NCBI RefSeq assembly: GCF_000380045.1
Contig: NZ_KB904351.1
Location: forward strand, 124,001-188,000
DNA from: Streptococcus marimammalium DSM 18627
GTDB lineage: Bacteria > Bacillota > Bacilli > Lactobacillales > Streptococcaceae
Reading direction: 5' to 3'
DNA: 64,000 bases
Shown here: positions 17,225 through 26,354 of the stretch, in pieces
Layout: each line of letters opens with the position of its first letter
How positions within the stretch are numbered: position 1 is the stretch's first letter
Position numbers and translations under genes: made by a program
The notes under the pieces: generated by a model
Databases searched by the model: none
Told to the model about the DNA's origin: nothing
Seen by the model: only the letters and a program-made list of their open reading frames with translations

Positions 17225-18958
17225 ATGACAAAAATGCTAAAAGGAATTGCTGCATCTGATGGTGTTGCTGTTGCTAAGGCATATTTACTCACTCAACCGG
17301 ATTTATCATTTGAAACTGTAACTGTTGAAGATACAAGTTCAGAAGAAGCTCGTTTAGATGCTGCATTAACAGCATCACAAGACGAGCTTTCTATTATCCG
17401 TGAAAAAGCAGTAGGTAGTCTTGGGGAAGAAGCGGCAGCTGTGTTTGATGCTCATTTAATGGTTCTTTCTGATCCTGAAATGATTGGTCAAATTAAAGAA
17501 ACTATCCGTGCAAAACAAGTTAATGCAGAAAGTGGTCTAAAAGAAGTCACTGATATGTTTGTTACCTTGTTTGAAAATATGGATGATAACCCATATATGC
17601 AAGAACGTGCAGCAGACATTCGTGATGTTGCTAAGCGTGTTTTAGCCAATCTATTGGGTGTTAAATTGCCTAATCCAGCAACTATTGATGAAGAATCTAT
17701 TGTGATTGCTCATGACTTAACACCTTCTGATACTGCGCAATTAGATGCTAAATATGTTAAGGCTTTTGTAACTAATATTGGTGGTCGTACCAGCCATTCA
17801 GCTATTATGGCACGTACTTTAGAAATTGCCGCTGTGTTAGGTACTAATAATATTACTGACCTAGTTAAAAGTGATGATATTATTGCAGTTAATGGTATCA
17901 CTGGTGAGGTTATTATTAACCCGAATGAAGATGAAATTGCTGAATTCCAAAAAGCTGGTCAAGAGTATGCAAATCTTAAAGCTGAATGGGCTTTATTAAA
18001 AGATGCTGAAACAGTTACTGCTGACGGCAAACATTTTGAATTAGCTGCTAATATTGGAACACCTAAAGATATTGAAGGTGTTAATGATAACGGAGCTGAA
18101 GCTGTTGGTTTATACCGCACAGAATTCTTATACATGGATTCTCAAGATTTTCCAACTGAAGAAGAACAATATGAAGCTTATAAATCAGTTCTTGAGGGAA
18201 TGAATGGGAAACCAGTTGTGGTTCGTACAATGGATATTGGTGGTGATAAAGAATTACCTTATTTTGACTTACCTGATGAAATGAACCCATTTTTAGGTTA
18301 TAGAGCGCTTCGCATTTCTATTTCTGAAACTGGCGATCAAATGTTCCGTACACAACTTCGTGCTTTACTTCGTTCGTCAGTTCATGGTCAATTACGTATT
18401 ATGTTCCCAATGGTTGCACTCTTAACAGAATTCCGTAAAGCAAAAGTAGTTTATGAAGAAGAAAAAGCAAAATTACAAGCAGAAGGCATTCCTGTGGCAG
18501 ATAATATTCAAGTTGGAATCATGATTGAAATTCCTGCAGCAGCAATGCTTGCAGATCAATTTGCTAAAGAAGTAGATTTCTTCTCTATTGGAACAAATGA
18601 TCTTATCCAATATACAATGGCTGCCGATCGAATGAACGAGCAAGTTTCATACTTGTATCAACCATACAATCCTTCATTACTTCGTTTAATCAATAACGTG
18701 ATCAAAGCATCTCACGCAGAAGGTAAATGGACTGGTATGTGTGGTGAGATGGCTGGTGATCAAAGAGCTGTTCCATTACTTATGGGAATGGGACTTGATG
18801 AGTTTTCAATGAGCGCCACTTCTATTTTAAGAACTAGAAGTTTAATGAAACGTCTTGATACTGAAAAAATGAAAGAATACGCACAACGTGCTTTAACTGA
18901 ATGCTCAACAGCTGAAGAAGTTCTTGAATTACAAAAAGAATATCTTGATGTTGATTAA
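17225..18958 (+). CDS. ptsI: Phosphoenolpyruvate-protein phosphotransferase (Enzyme I)
   Basis: The 577-residue Enzyme I takes phosphate from PEP and gives it to HPr. The active histidine is near residue 191 in [13 protein letters not shown]. The C-terminal PEP-binding TIM barrel shows [43 protein letters not shown] and the catalytic cysteine motif [11 protein letters not shown]-terminal HPr-binding helices precede the phosphohistidine domain. The length is normal. It is cotranscribed with ptsH. Confidence 0.98.
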   Translation: MTKMLKGIAASDGVAVAKAYLLTQPDLSFETVTVEDTSSEEARLDAALTASQDELSIIREKAVGSLGEEAAAVFDAHLMVLSDPEMIGQIKETIRAKQVNAESGLKEVTDMFVTLFENMDDNPYMQERAADIRDVAKRVLANLLGVKLPNPATIDEESIVIAHDLTPSDTAQLDAKYVKAFVTNIGGRTSHSAIMARTLEIAAVLGTNNITDLVKSDDIIAVNGITGEVIINPNEDEIAEFQKAGQEYANLKAEWALLKDAETVTADGKHFELAANIGTPKDIEGVNDNGAEAVGLYRTEFLYMDSQDFPTEEEQYEAYKSVLEGMNGKPVVVRTMDIGGDKELPYFDLPDEMNPFLGYRALRISISETGDQMFRTQLRALLRSSVHGQLRIMFPMVALLTEFRKAKVVYEEEKAKLQAEGIPVADNIQVGIMIEIPAAAMLADQFAKEVDFFSIGTNDLIQYTMAADRMNEQVSYLYQPYNPSLLRLINNVIKASHAEGKWTGMCGEMAGDQRAVPLLMGMGLDEFSMSATSILRTRSLMKRLDTEKMKEYAQRALTECSTAEEVLELQKEYLDVD

Positions 18959-18960
18959 GA

Positions 18961-18986
18961 AAAAGCAGAGAAATCTCTGCTTTTTT
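18961..18986 (+). terminator. Terminator of ptsHI
   Basis: The stem AAAAGCAGAGA / TCTCTGCTTTT has a 2-base loop and a six-T run within the tail. Confidence 0.93.
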
Positions 18987-19124
18987 ATTTTATCAAATTT
19001 TTTTAATACATTATTTATTGAATTTTTATAAATCTTCTTTTCATTGAAAAAATAGGTTGTTTTATGTATAATAATATGTGTTATTATTAATAATTGTTTA
19101 GATTTAGTAGAGAGATGAAAGAGA

Positions 19125-20492
19125 ATGAAAAAATATTTTATAGCTATAGGTATTATTTTAAGTTTTGTTGTGAGCGCCATATTTGTAAGACAATGGTATA
19201 TAAAAACACAAGAAGAAAAGATTATTAAAACTGAAAAGAAAAAGGCTGAATTATTATTCTCATCAGGTGAGATTGATATTAAAAAAAGTAAAAATAAATC
19301 TACTATTTTTATGGTGCCAGTGACAGACTCTAAAGATATTGAGGCAGAATTTAAGAGTTGGAACAAAGAAGCAGAAAAAATTTCATCACCTAAAAAAAAT
19401 CAACTTATTTTTTTAAATGCTAAAATTGAAGATTCGCCATTAAAAGGTATTAAAAAATTAACTGTTTATAGGACTGTTTATCAATCAAAGTTGCTGAGTG
19501 TTGAAAAAGTAAGTAAAAATGTATTGAGAAATTTTTACATTCATGACAATGGCCAATTATTCTATTTGAAAGAACTTGTGAAAGGTAATGAGAGTCAATT
19601 AGTTGATACGATTGCAAATTATTTAAAAGAACATCAGATAGACAACCAGGAAAAAATATTAGGTAAAATAAAACAATTGGATCTCGTTTCTGAATTTAAG
19701 AAAACAGGAAAGGCAATTAATTATTTTTCATTTAAACACGGTTATCTTGAATTAGGTAGTGAAATTGAAATACCTTTGTCTATTTTTTTTGATAATATTA
19801 ATGAAACTTATTTAACTGGTGAAGAATTAAGGAACTATCAAAATTATCAAATTAAGAAAAAAGAAGAAGAGGCAAGGATTGCTGCTGAAAAAGCAAAGCA
19901 AGCCGAAGAAAATCGTAAAAAAATGCTAAACCAAGGTCGAAAAGTGGTAGCTTTAACCTTTGATGATGGGCCAAGTCCTCAAACAACTCCACAAGTACTT
20001 GAAATTTTAGCTAAATATCATATTAAGGCAACCTTTTATATTCTTGGGTCTCATGTTTCAGGAAACGAGACAATATTACAACAAATGATTACTTCTGGTC
20101 ATGAGTTGGGAAATCATTCTTGGGATCACCCTGCTTTAACAGGTTTAACAACAGAACAAGTGAAGTGGCAGATTCAATCAACTACTGATGCTATTATGAA
20201 AGCAACAGGTGTGACTCCAAAAACCGTTAGACCACCTTATGGTGACTCTAACCCTAAGGTTGCTCAAGATGTTGGTTTACCTCTTGTTTTTTGGACAGTT
20301 GATACTAGAGACTGGGCAGAGCGAAACACACCATCAATTATGACTAACTTGAAAGCTACTTTAGGTAGTGGCGGTGTTATTCTAATGCACGATATTCATC
20401 AAACGTCTGTCGACGCCCTTCCCACTGTCATTGATTACTTAATTTCTCAAGGTTATGAATTTGTAACGATTAGTGAACTTTACGGTTATTAA
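19125..20492 (+). CDS. pgdA: Peptidoglycan N-acetylglucosamine deacetylase
   Basis: The 455-residue protein is anchored by one N-terminal span (IAIGIILSFVVSAIFV, about 6-21). It has an extracellular middle domain, an Ala/Glu/Lys-rich helix (about 245-268) and a C-terminal NodB polysaccharide-deacetylase domain (about 275-450). Catalytic motifs are present in order: TFDDGPSP (metal and base aspartates), the HELGNHSWDHP zinc histidines, RPPYGD, DTRDW and ILMHDIH. Deacetylating peptidoglycan GlcNAc confers lysozyme resistance in streptococci. The length and layout match pneumococcal PgdA. A strong bidirectional terminator follows. Confidence 0.93.
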   Translation: MKKYFIAIGIILSFVVSAIFVRQWYIKTQEEKIIKTEKKKAELLFSSGEIDIKKSKNKSTIFMVPVTDSKDIEAEFKSWNKEAEKISSPKKNQLIFLNAKIEDSPLKGIKKLTVYRTVYQSKLLSVEKVSKNVLRNFYIHDNGQLFYLKELVKGNESQLVDTIANYLKEHQIDNQEKILGKIKQLDLVSEFKKTGKAINYFSFKHGYLELGSEIEIPLSIFFDNINETYLTGEELRNYQNYQIKKKEEEARIAAEKAKQAEENRKKMLNQGRKVVALTFDDGPSPQTTPQVLEILAKYHIKATFYILGSHVSGNETILQQMITSGHELGNHSWDHPALTGLTTEQVKWQIQSTTDAIMKATGVTPKTVRPPYGDSNPKVAQDVGLPLVFWTVDTRDWAERNTPSIMTNLKATLGSGGVILMHDIHQTSVDALPTVIDYLISQGYEFVTISELYGY

Positions 20493-20496
20493 TCAT

Positions 20497-20536
20497 AAAA
20501 GTCTGTCAGTCCCTGGTTAGGGACTGACAGACTTTT
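20497..20536. terminator. Bidirectional terminator between pgdA and helicase gene
   Basis: A perfect 18-bp stem runs from AAAAGTCTGTCAGTCCCT to its complement, with a 4-base loop GGTT and T-tracts on both strands. Confidence 0.96.
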
Positions 20537-21636
20537 TAATTTTTAGATGTTTCTTGGACAAGGTGTAATTCCTGGTTTTTCAGTATTACTTCAGACACAT
20601 CTGCCCACTTTTTTAATTGTTTGAGTTCTTCTTTATGTGTGATTAAGGTAATGACAATTCCTGATTTACCCATACGTCCAGTTCTACCTGAACGGTGAAT
20701 ATAACTTTCCTTGCTACTAGGCAAATCGTAATTAATCACATATGCTAAATCTTCAATGTCAAGTCCTCTTGCTAAGAGGTCAGTCCCAAGAAGTAAAGAA
20801 ATGTCATTGTTCTTAAATTTTTCTAGGATCACTTTACGAAATCTAGTATTAACATCACTTGCCAGTGAGATTGCTTTAATTTGATTAAATTGTAATTTTT
20901 CTTCACTTGCTCCTAGATCTGAAAGTTTATTAAAAAAAACTAGACCTCGAAAATTGGGAATATTAGCTAATTTTCTAAGTATCTCAAGCCGTTGTCTTTT
21001 ATCAAGAAATAAATAATAGTGTGTGATAGTGTCTAAACTATTTAGTGATAAATCAATAACTTCCGTATCTTTTTTAAGCATCTCTTTGTCTACACAGTTT
21101 GTAGCACTGACATAAATCATTTGATGTTTTTTAGGAACGTGGTGAGTGATGCGATTGACAAAATGATATTGAGAATCGCTTAAAAGTTCATCAAATTCAT
21201 CAAAAACAACAGTATTGATTGACATCATTTTTATTTTCTTATGTTTTACCAGCTCAAAAATCCGTCCAGGAGTACCAATTAAAATTTCAGGCCCTTTTTT
21301 TAGACGTTCTATCTGTCTTTTTTGACTAGTACCCGAAATAAAAAGTTGTGAAGATAATCCTAAAGGTTCTGCCCAGTTTTTAGTAACTTCAAACAATTGT
21401 CCACAAAGCTCAGTGTTTGGAGCAAGAATTAGTAGTTGCTGCCCTTTTTTAGGTTTGATATTTAGTAAAGATGGTAAAAGATAGGCTAGAGTTTTTCCAG
21501 TTCCTGTAGGGCTTATAGCTAAAACATTTTTACCATTTTTTATTGGTTCAAAAATAGCTTCTTGAATAGGAGTTAAAGTTTTAAAAGCAAGTTTTGTAAG
21601 TTTTTCTTGCCATGCAATTGGAAGTTGATTAATCAT
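20536..21636 (-). CDS. DEAD-box family RNA helicase (DEFD variant)
   Basis: The 366-residue protein contains only the two RecA-like helicase lobes. Motifs in order are the Q motif (LTPIQEAIFEPI), Walker A SPTGTGKT, motif II reading DEFD instead of DEAD, SAT (YVSATN), the FFNKL segment, TDLLARGLDIE and HRSGRTGRMG. It is shorter than CshA because it lacks a C-terminal extension, which fits a small YfmL-like accessory helicase in RNA or ribosome metabolism. The exact role is unknown. The gene is monocistronic and convergent with pgdA. Confidence 0.88.
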   Translation of the reverse strand: MINQLPIAWQEKLTKLAFKTLTPIQEAIFEPIKNGKNVLAISPTGTGKTLAYLLPSLLNIKPKKGQQLLILAPNTELCGQLFEVTKNWAEPLGLSSQLFISGTSQKRQIERLKKGPEILIGTPGRIFELVKHKKIKMMSINTVVFDEFDELLSDSQYHFVNRITHHVPKKHQMIYVSATNCVDKEMLKKDTEVIDLSLNSLDTITHYYLFLDKRQRLEILRKLANIPNFRGLVFFNKLSDLGASEEKLQFNQIKAISLASDVNTRFRKVILEKFKNNDISLLLGTDLLARGLDIEDLAYVINYDLPSSKESYIHRSGRTGRMGKSGIVITLITHKEELKQLKKWADVSEVILKNQELHLVQETSKN

Positions 21637-21767
21637 GGATTACCTTATTTTCTATAGTTTTACTCTTTTTAATAAGAAAGAAGAGGAGTTTTTATTGTCA
21701 TTTTCTTTCATTATACCATTTTTTAGTGTAAAATAGATAAAAAGACTGAGTTAGGAGTGTACAACTG

Positions 21768-22400
21768 ATGCGTAAAAAACCAATTATTATTGGCGTTACT
21801 GGTGGATCAGGGAGTGGAAAAACAAGTGTATCTCGAGCAATATTATCTAAATTTGAAGATTCTGATATTGCAATGATTGAACACGATTCATACTATAAAG
21901 ATCAAAGCCACTTAACCTTTGAAGAAAGGATTTCTACCAATTACGATCATCCGTTAGCCTTTGACACTGATTTGATGATAGAACATATGAATGAGTTGAT
22001 ATCGGGTCGTCCAGTTGATATTCCAATTTATGATTACACCAAGCACACAAGAAGTGATAAGACTTATCGACAAGAACCTCAAGAAGTCTTTATTGTAGAG
22101 GGAATTTTAGTTCTTGAAGATAAAAGACTTCGGGATTTGATGGATATTAAATTATTTGTTGATACCGATGATGATATTAGAATTATTAGACGAATTAAAA
22201 GAGACATGATTGAACGTGATCGTAGTTTAAATAGTGTTATTGACCAATACACTTCAGTGGTTAAACCGATGTATCATCAATTTATTGAGCCGACAAAGCG
22301 TTATGCTGATATTGTTATTCCTGAAGGTGTGTCAAATCTTGTTGCACTTGATTTGATTAGCACCAAAATTGCCAGTATACTTGGTAAACAATTACCATAG
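21768..22400 (+). CDS. udk: Uridine kinase
   Basis: The 210-residue P-loop kinase phosphorylates uridine and cytidine in pyrimidine salvage. The Walker A motif [14 protein letters not shown] lies at about residues 9-22. The [12 protein letters not shown] substrate segment, [10 protein letters not shown] and the lid region [14 protein letters not shown] are all typical. ATG 21768 follows a weak TAGGAGTG site. It lies 62 bases before msrC and may be cotranscribed with msrC-dnaX. Confidence 0.97.
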   Translation: MRKKPIIIGVTGGSGSGKTSVSRAILSKFEDSDIAMIEHDSYYKDQSHLTFEERISTNYDHPLAFDTDLMIEHMNELISGRPVDIPIYDYTKHTRSDKTYRQEPQEVFIVEGILVLEDKRLRDLMDIKLFVDTDDDIRIIRRIKRDMIERDRSLNSVIDQYTSVVKPMYHQFIEPTKRYADIVIPEGVSNLVALDLISTKIASILGKQLP

Positions 22401-22462
22401 AATGGTAAAATAAAATATCTTTAACAAATCAAACTGTAAACAAAGAAAGTAGTAACTAAATA

Positions 22463-22954
22463 ATGACTGTTAAAAAAAAATATTATCAAATTATGATAGA
22501 ACAAGCAAAAGCCCTATTTGAAAATGAAAATAATGCACTAGCCAACCTTTCTAATGCTAGCGCTTTAATCAAACAAACCTTGCCTAACACAGTTTTTTCT
22601 GGTTTTTATTTATATGATGGGCAGGAACTTATTTTAGGTCCCTTTCAAGGTGGTGTTTCTTGTGTTCGTATTACTTTAGGTAAGGGTGTTTGTGGCGAAT
22701 CCGCACAAAAAAGAAAAACTCTTATTGTTGATGATGTGACAAAGCATGAGAACTATATTTCTTGTGATGCTGCTGCTATGAGTGAAATTGTTTTACCTAT
22801 GGTCAAGAATAACAAATTAATTGGTGTTTTAGACTTGGATTCTTCTTTGATAGCTGACTATGATGATATTGATAGAGAGTATTTGGAAAAATTTATTAAC
22901 ATCTTACTTGAGAAAACAGAATTTAATTTTGACATGTTTGGAGTGGATAAGTAA
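22463..22954 (+). CDS. msrC: Free methionine-(R)-sulfoxide reductase (GAF domain)
   Basis: The 163-residue single GAF domain protein carries the three cysteines of the fRMsr family at residues 67, 77 and 101 ([23 protein letters not shown]). Their 10- and 24-residue spacing matches E. coli fRMsr (Cys84, Cys94, Cys118). The [13 protein letters not shown] and GVLDLDSS segments are also diagnostic. The enzyme reduces free methionine-R-sulfoxide with thioredoxin. Its stop codon shares a base with the dnaX start (TAATG), so the two genes are coupled, as in other streptococci to my knowledge. Confidence 0.9.
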   Translation: MTVKKKYYQIMIEQAKALFENENNALANLSNASALIKQTLPNTVFSGFYLYDGQELILGPFQGGVSCVRITLGKGVCGESAQKRKTLIVDDVTKHENYISCDAAAMSEIVLPMVKNNKLIGVLDLDSSLIADYDDIDREYLEKFINILLEKTEFNFDMFGVDK

Positions 22955-24642
22955 TGTATCAAGCCCTTTATCGTAAATACCGTAGTCAAACATTTTCTGA
23001 AATGGTTGGCCAAAAGATAATTTCAAAAACCCTTAAACAAGCTGTAGCAACTAGGAAAATTAGCCATGCCTATCTTTTTTCTGGCCCTCGGGGGACTGGT
23101 AAAACAAGTGCTGCAAAAATTTTTGCTAAAGCCATTAATTGTCCTAATCAGTTAGATGGAGAACCATGTAATTATTGTGATATTTGTAAAGATATTACAG
23201 CTGGTCAACTAGATGATGTGATTGAAATTGATGCTGCTTCAAATAATGGTGTTGATGATATTCGTAATATTCGTGATAAATCAACTTATGCTCCTAGTAG
23301 AGCAACTTATAAGGTTTATATCATTGATGAAGTACATATGTTGTCTACGGGTGCTTTTAATGCTTTATTAAAGACACTAGAAGAACCAACAGAAAACGTT
23401 GTGTTCATTCTTGCAACAACTGAATTACATAAAATTCCTGCAACAATTTTATCACGTGTACAACGTTTTGAATTTAGAGCCATTAGTTTAGTTGCTATTA
23501 AAGAGCATTTAGCTTTTATTTTAAAAAAAGAACAAATGACTTTTGATGATGAGGCTTTAACCATTATTGCCAATCGTGCTGAAGGTGGCATGCGCGATGC
23601 CTTATCTATTCTTGATCAAGCAAGAAGCCTTAGTAGTGATAATCACATTTCTATTGGTGTTGTTGAGGATATTACGGGAAGTATTGCTTTATCTGCGTTA
23701 GATACTTATGTGCATCATGTAATTAATCATCAAACTATAGAAGCACTTGACAATTTAAATACTATTTTTTCTAGTGGTAAAAACATGAGTCGTTTTGCTA
23801 TTGATTTACTTAATTATTTGAGAGAACTTTTGATTGTTAAAAGTGGAGGTTCAAGCACCTATAACAGTTCATATTTTTTGAATAATCAACAATTATCACA
23901 GACCTATATTCTTAACTTAATTAATATTGTGACAGCAAGTTTGACCGAAATTAAAACTGGTGACCATCCTAAAATTTATGCTGAAACTATGACAGTGAAG
24001 TTGTCAGAATTTAAAGAAGTGGCTAATAGTATAAATGAAGAATTTATACAGGAATTCCAAACTTTAAAAGAAGAGGTTAACTCTTTGAAAGCTCTTTTGT
24101 CTTCTTTGTCACAAATTCCATCAAATCAAGTGATGTCCAAAACAATTAAGGCGACAAAAACCGTTTCTTTAAAAATTGATAAAAGTAAAATTTTGACAAT
24201 TATGGAGGAAACTGTTCAAGATAGTCAAAAATCAAGAGAATATTTAGAGGCTTTAAAATCAGCATGGAATGAAATTTTAGATAGTATTTCATCACAAGAT
24301 CGAGCTTTGCTCCTTGGATCTGAACCCGTTCTTGCCAATAGTGAAAATGCCATTTTGGCATTTGAGGCAGCCTTTAATGCTGAACAAGCAATGAGACGTT
24401 CTGACTTGAATACAATTTTTGGTAATATTATGAGCAAAATAGCAGGTTTTTCACCAAATATTTTAGCTATTTCAAAACATGATTTTGAAGTGATTCGAAC
24501 AGAATTTACAAGTAAATTGAAAAATAATCCCCCAAATGAACAAGAAACAGAAAAAAAAATTAATCAACCAATGATTCCTGATAATTTCTTTTTTTTAGCT
24601 GATAAGATAGAAACGGTTGATGATTTACCAAAAGTTAAATAA
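22954..24642 (+). CDS. dnaX: DNA polymerase III tau/gamma subunit
   Basis: The 562-residue clamp-loader subunit has the opening YQALYRKYRSQTFSEMVGQ, Walker A SGPRGTGKTS, a zinc module of four cysteines (CPNQLDGEPCNYCDIC, about residues 64-79), Walker B IIDEVHML and the sensor motif GGMRDALSILDQA. A hydrophilic C-terminal tail follows from about residue 370. It loads the sliding clamp and bridges the polymerase and DnaB helicase. A perfect terminator begins right at its stop codon; the catabolic island lies beyond. Confidence 0.96.
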   Translation: MYQALYRKYRSQTFSEMVGQKIISKTLKQAVATRKISHAYLFSGPRGTGKTSAAKIFAKAINCPNQLDGEPCNYCDICKDITAGQLDDVIEIDAASNNGVDDIRNIRDKSTYAPSRATYKVYIIDEVHMLSTGAFNALLKTLEEPTENVVFILATTELHKIPATILSRVQRFEFRAISLVAIKEHLAFILKKEQMTFDDEALTIIANRAEGGMRDALSILDQARSLSSDNHISIGVVEDITGSIALSALDTYVHHVINHQTIEALDNLNTIFSSGKNMSRFAIDLLNYLRELLIVKSGGSSTYNSSYFLNNQQLSQTYILNLINIVTASLTEIKTGDHPKIYAETMTVKLSEFKEVANSINEEFIQEFQTLKEEVNSLKALLSSLSQIPSNQVMSKTIKATKTVSLKIDKSKILTIMEETVQDSQKSREYLEALKSAWNEILDSISSQDRALLLGSEPVLANSENAILAFEAAFNAEQAMRRSDLNTIFGNIMSKIAGFSPNILAISKHDFEVIRTEFTSKLKNNPPNEQETEKKINQPMIPDNFFFLADKIETVDDLPKVK

Positions 24643-24667
24643 AAAAACTGCCTTAGGCAGTTTTTTT
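24641..24667. terminator. Bidirectional terminator between dnaX and pucR-like gene
   Basis: The perfect 12-bp stem AAAAAAACTGCC has a TTA loop and T7. It closely resembles the terminator at 33925-33952 at the far side of the island. Confidence 0.95.
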
Positions 24668-26216
24668 ACTTTGCATTAAAATTGATAATAATTGTTGCCA
24701 TTGAATAATTGAGGTTTTGGATAGGATTTCTAATATCAAAATCAAGGAGTTTTTGAATTTTATTGATACGATACCTTACTGTTTTAGGATGAAGAAACAT
24801 TTGTTGGGCAGTTAATTGATAGTTTTCTTTACAAAGAATAAAATTAAGGAAAGTGTCAAATAGTTCAGGTTTTTTTTCTTTTAATTTTGTTAAGTTATTA
24901 GCTAAATCAGTGTTGAAAAAATCATTTTTTGCATCCAAAAAATGTCTAAATACTCCTAAGTCAGTAATGGTCATAAGGTTGAAGACGTGATATTCTTTAT
25001 TAAAATAAATCATATCTAAACATTCATTAAAAAGAATATGGATATTATCTTTGTCGCTGAAACTACTTATAACAACATTAAATAGAGATAGAGTCGGTAT
25101 TTTTTTTGAAAGTTTTTCAATTGTCAATTTATCACTCTTTTTTGGAATATTAAAAAGAACAATTATATATTTTCTATTTTCATAGTAGAGATTATTTGGA
25201 AAAATATCTTGTAATTTTTTTCTTAATAATCTTAGAGTTTCATTATCATGTGGAATGTGTTTGCCAATACCCACTGCTTGATAATAGGGATGAGCAAGTA
25301 AATTGGTTTCTTCAAGTAAATCATTTTTTTCTTTATCATTTGGTGACGTACCAAAAAAAATGGAAGCAGCAATGTTATTATAGATATTAAAATATTCGTG
25401 CTTAATGGATAAATCAATTTGGAGTTTATGTTGAATTGCTTCCATTGCATTTTCAACAATCATAATGTGACAATGTTCAAATTGAGGCTCTGGTTGAAAG
25501 ATGTCAATGGCAAAAGGAATTAATGACTGAGAGGTATATTGAACAGTAATTTTATAAATTAATTGATCTATTGAGTGATGTTTTAGAGTAGTAATATGAT
25601 AGGTATTATCGGTGTATTCAGTTGATAAAGTTTCTGTTTGGATACAGTCCCAATCACTAAAAAAAGTGTGTTGATTGTTAATGACAATATTTTCTCTAGG
25701 AATAGTCAACTGACAACTTTTTGAAATCATGCTTTCTAAACGCTCAATAATTTCTTTATAGGTTGCAGAGGAATTTTTTAAAGCTGAAAAAACTTTATTT
25801 GCATCATAATAGGTTCTTAGTAAGGTTGTTTGTTTATTTAATAAGGGCTCATAAATGGCGGTTAAAACTTTTTCATAGTTAACATCACCTTTTATTTCAA
25901 TTAAAGGAATTTGATAATGATAGCAAAGATTAATCATATTTTCAGGTGTTGATTCAATTAAGCGATTTAATTTTAAAATAATGCCACTAATACCTATTTC
26001 ATGAATAGTGGCAAAAAATTTTTCAAGCATTTTTTGATCTAGATCTTTTAACGCAAAAAAAGAAGTTAAGATAAGTTGATTTTTTCTTCCCCATTTTTCA
26101 ATATCAATGGCTTCAAGTATCATTGCTGATTCAATTTCATTATCTAAACCGATGTAACTTGTTTTGACAACACAGTCTTTAAAGGGATCTAATTGAAGTA
26201 ATTCTTTTATTTTCAT
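24666..26216 (-). CDS. PucR-family transcriptional regulator
   Basis: The 516-residue regulator has an N-terminal PucR purine-catabolism domain (about residues 5-125, opening IKELLQLDPFKDC with IGISGIILKLNRLI inside), a diverged central region, and a C-terminal helix-turn-helix of the PucR/CdaR type (about 465-515: YQLTAQQMFLHPKTVRYRIN). PucR proteins control purine or allantoin catabolism in Bacillus, which fits its position divergent from the AllFG-AllH-AllD operon. The likely ligand is a ureide or its product (inference). The 138-base gap to the operon carries a perfect palindrome and a cre site. The stop codon overlaps the dnaX terminator. Confidence 0.88.
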   Translation of the reverse strand: MKIKELLQLDPFKDCVVKTSYIGLDNEIESAMILEAIDIEKWGRKNQLILTSFFALKDLDQKMLEKFFATIHEIGISGIILKLNRLIESTPENMINLCYHYQIPLIEIKGDVNYEKVLTAIYEPLLNKQTTLLRTYYDANKVFSALKNSSATYKEIIERLESMISKSCQLTIPRENIVINNQHTFFSDWDCIQTETLSTEYTDNTYHITTLKHHSIDQLIYKITVQYTSQSLIPFAIDIFQPEPQFEHCHIMIVENAMEAIQHKLQIDLSIKHEYFNIYNNIAASIFFGTSPNDKEKNDLLEETNLLAHPYYQAVGIGKHIPHDNETLRLLRKKLQDIFPNNLYYENRKYIIVLFNIPKKSDKLTIEKLSKKIPTLSLFNVVISSFSDKDNIHILFNECLDMIYFNKEYHVFNLMTITDLGVFRHFLDAKNDFFNTDLANNLTKLKEKKPELFDTFLNFILCKENYQLTAQQMFLHPKTVRYRINKIQKLLDFDIRNPIQNLNYSMATIIINFNAK

Positions 26217-26234
26217 AACTAACTCCGATTATAT

Positions 26235-26259
26235 ATTTTTATCCATATTGGATAAAAAT
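26235..26259. promoter_or_regulatory. Perfect inverted repeat, candidate PucR-type operator
   Basis: ATTTTTATCCA-TAT-TGGATAAAAAT has two perfect 11-bp arms around a 3-base centre. It lies 19 bases upstream of the regulator's start and about 95 bases upstream of the operon start, so it could serve both directions. Confidence 0.55.
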
Positions 26260-26287
26260 TATATCAAAAAATTAGAATAATGGCAAA

Positions 26288-26301
26288 TGAAAGCGTTAAC
26301 A
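26288..26301. promoter_or_regulatory. cre site (CcpA operator) of the ureide operon
   Basis: TGAAAGCGTTAACA matches the cre consensus TGNAANCGNTNNCA at every defined position. It overlaps the -35 position of the operon promoter, so repression by CcpA/HPr(Ser-P) is expected when glucose is available. Confidence 0.8.
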
Positions 26302-26309
26302 TAACCTTG

Positions 26310-26315
26310 TATAAT
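26310..26315 (+). promoter_or_regulatory. -10 box of the ureide operon promoter
   Basis: Perfect TATAAT with a poor -35 (ATGAAA at 26287-26292, within the cre site) suggests a promoter that depends on an activator, possibly the PucR-type protein. Confidence 0.6.
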
Positions 26316-26354
26316 AGTTATGAAAGATTAATAATAACTTAAGGAGGTCAAAAA

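Noticed and set aside
18929-19366. A minus-strand open frame of 145 codons across the ptsI-pgdA junction.
   Set aside because: It crosses the ptsHI terminator and the pgdA start; its translation looks like reverse AT-rich sequence and not a protein family.
24549-24570. A9 run near the end of dnaX as a programmed frameshift site for making gamma.
   Set aside because: A -1 shift would stop almost at once but removes only about 27 residues, unlike the large gamma truncation in E. coli, and no stimulating stem-loop or upstream ribosome-like site is visible.
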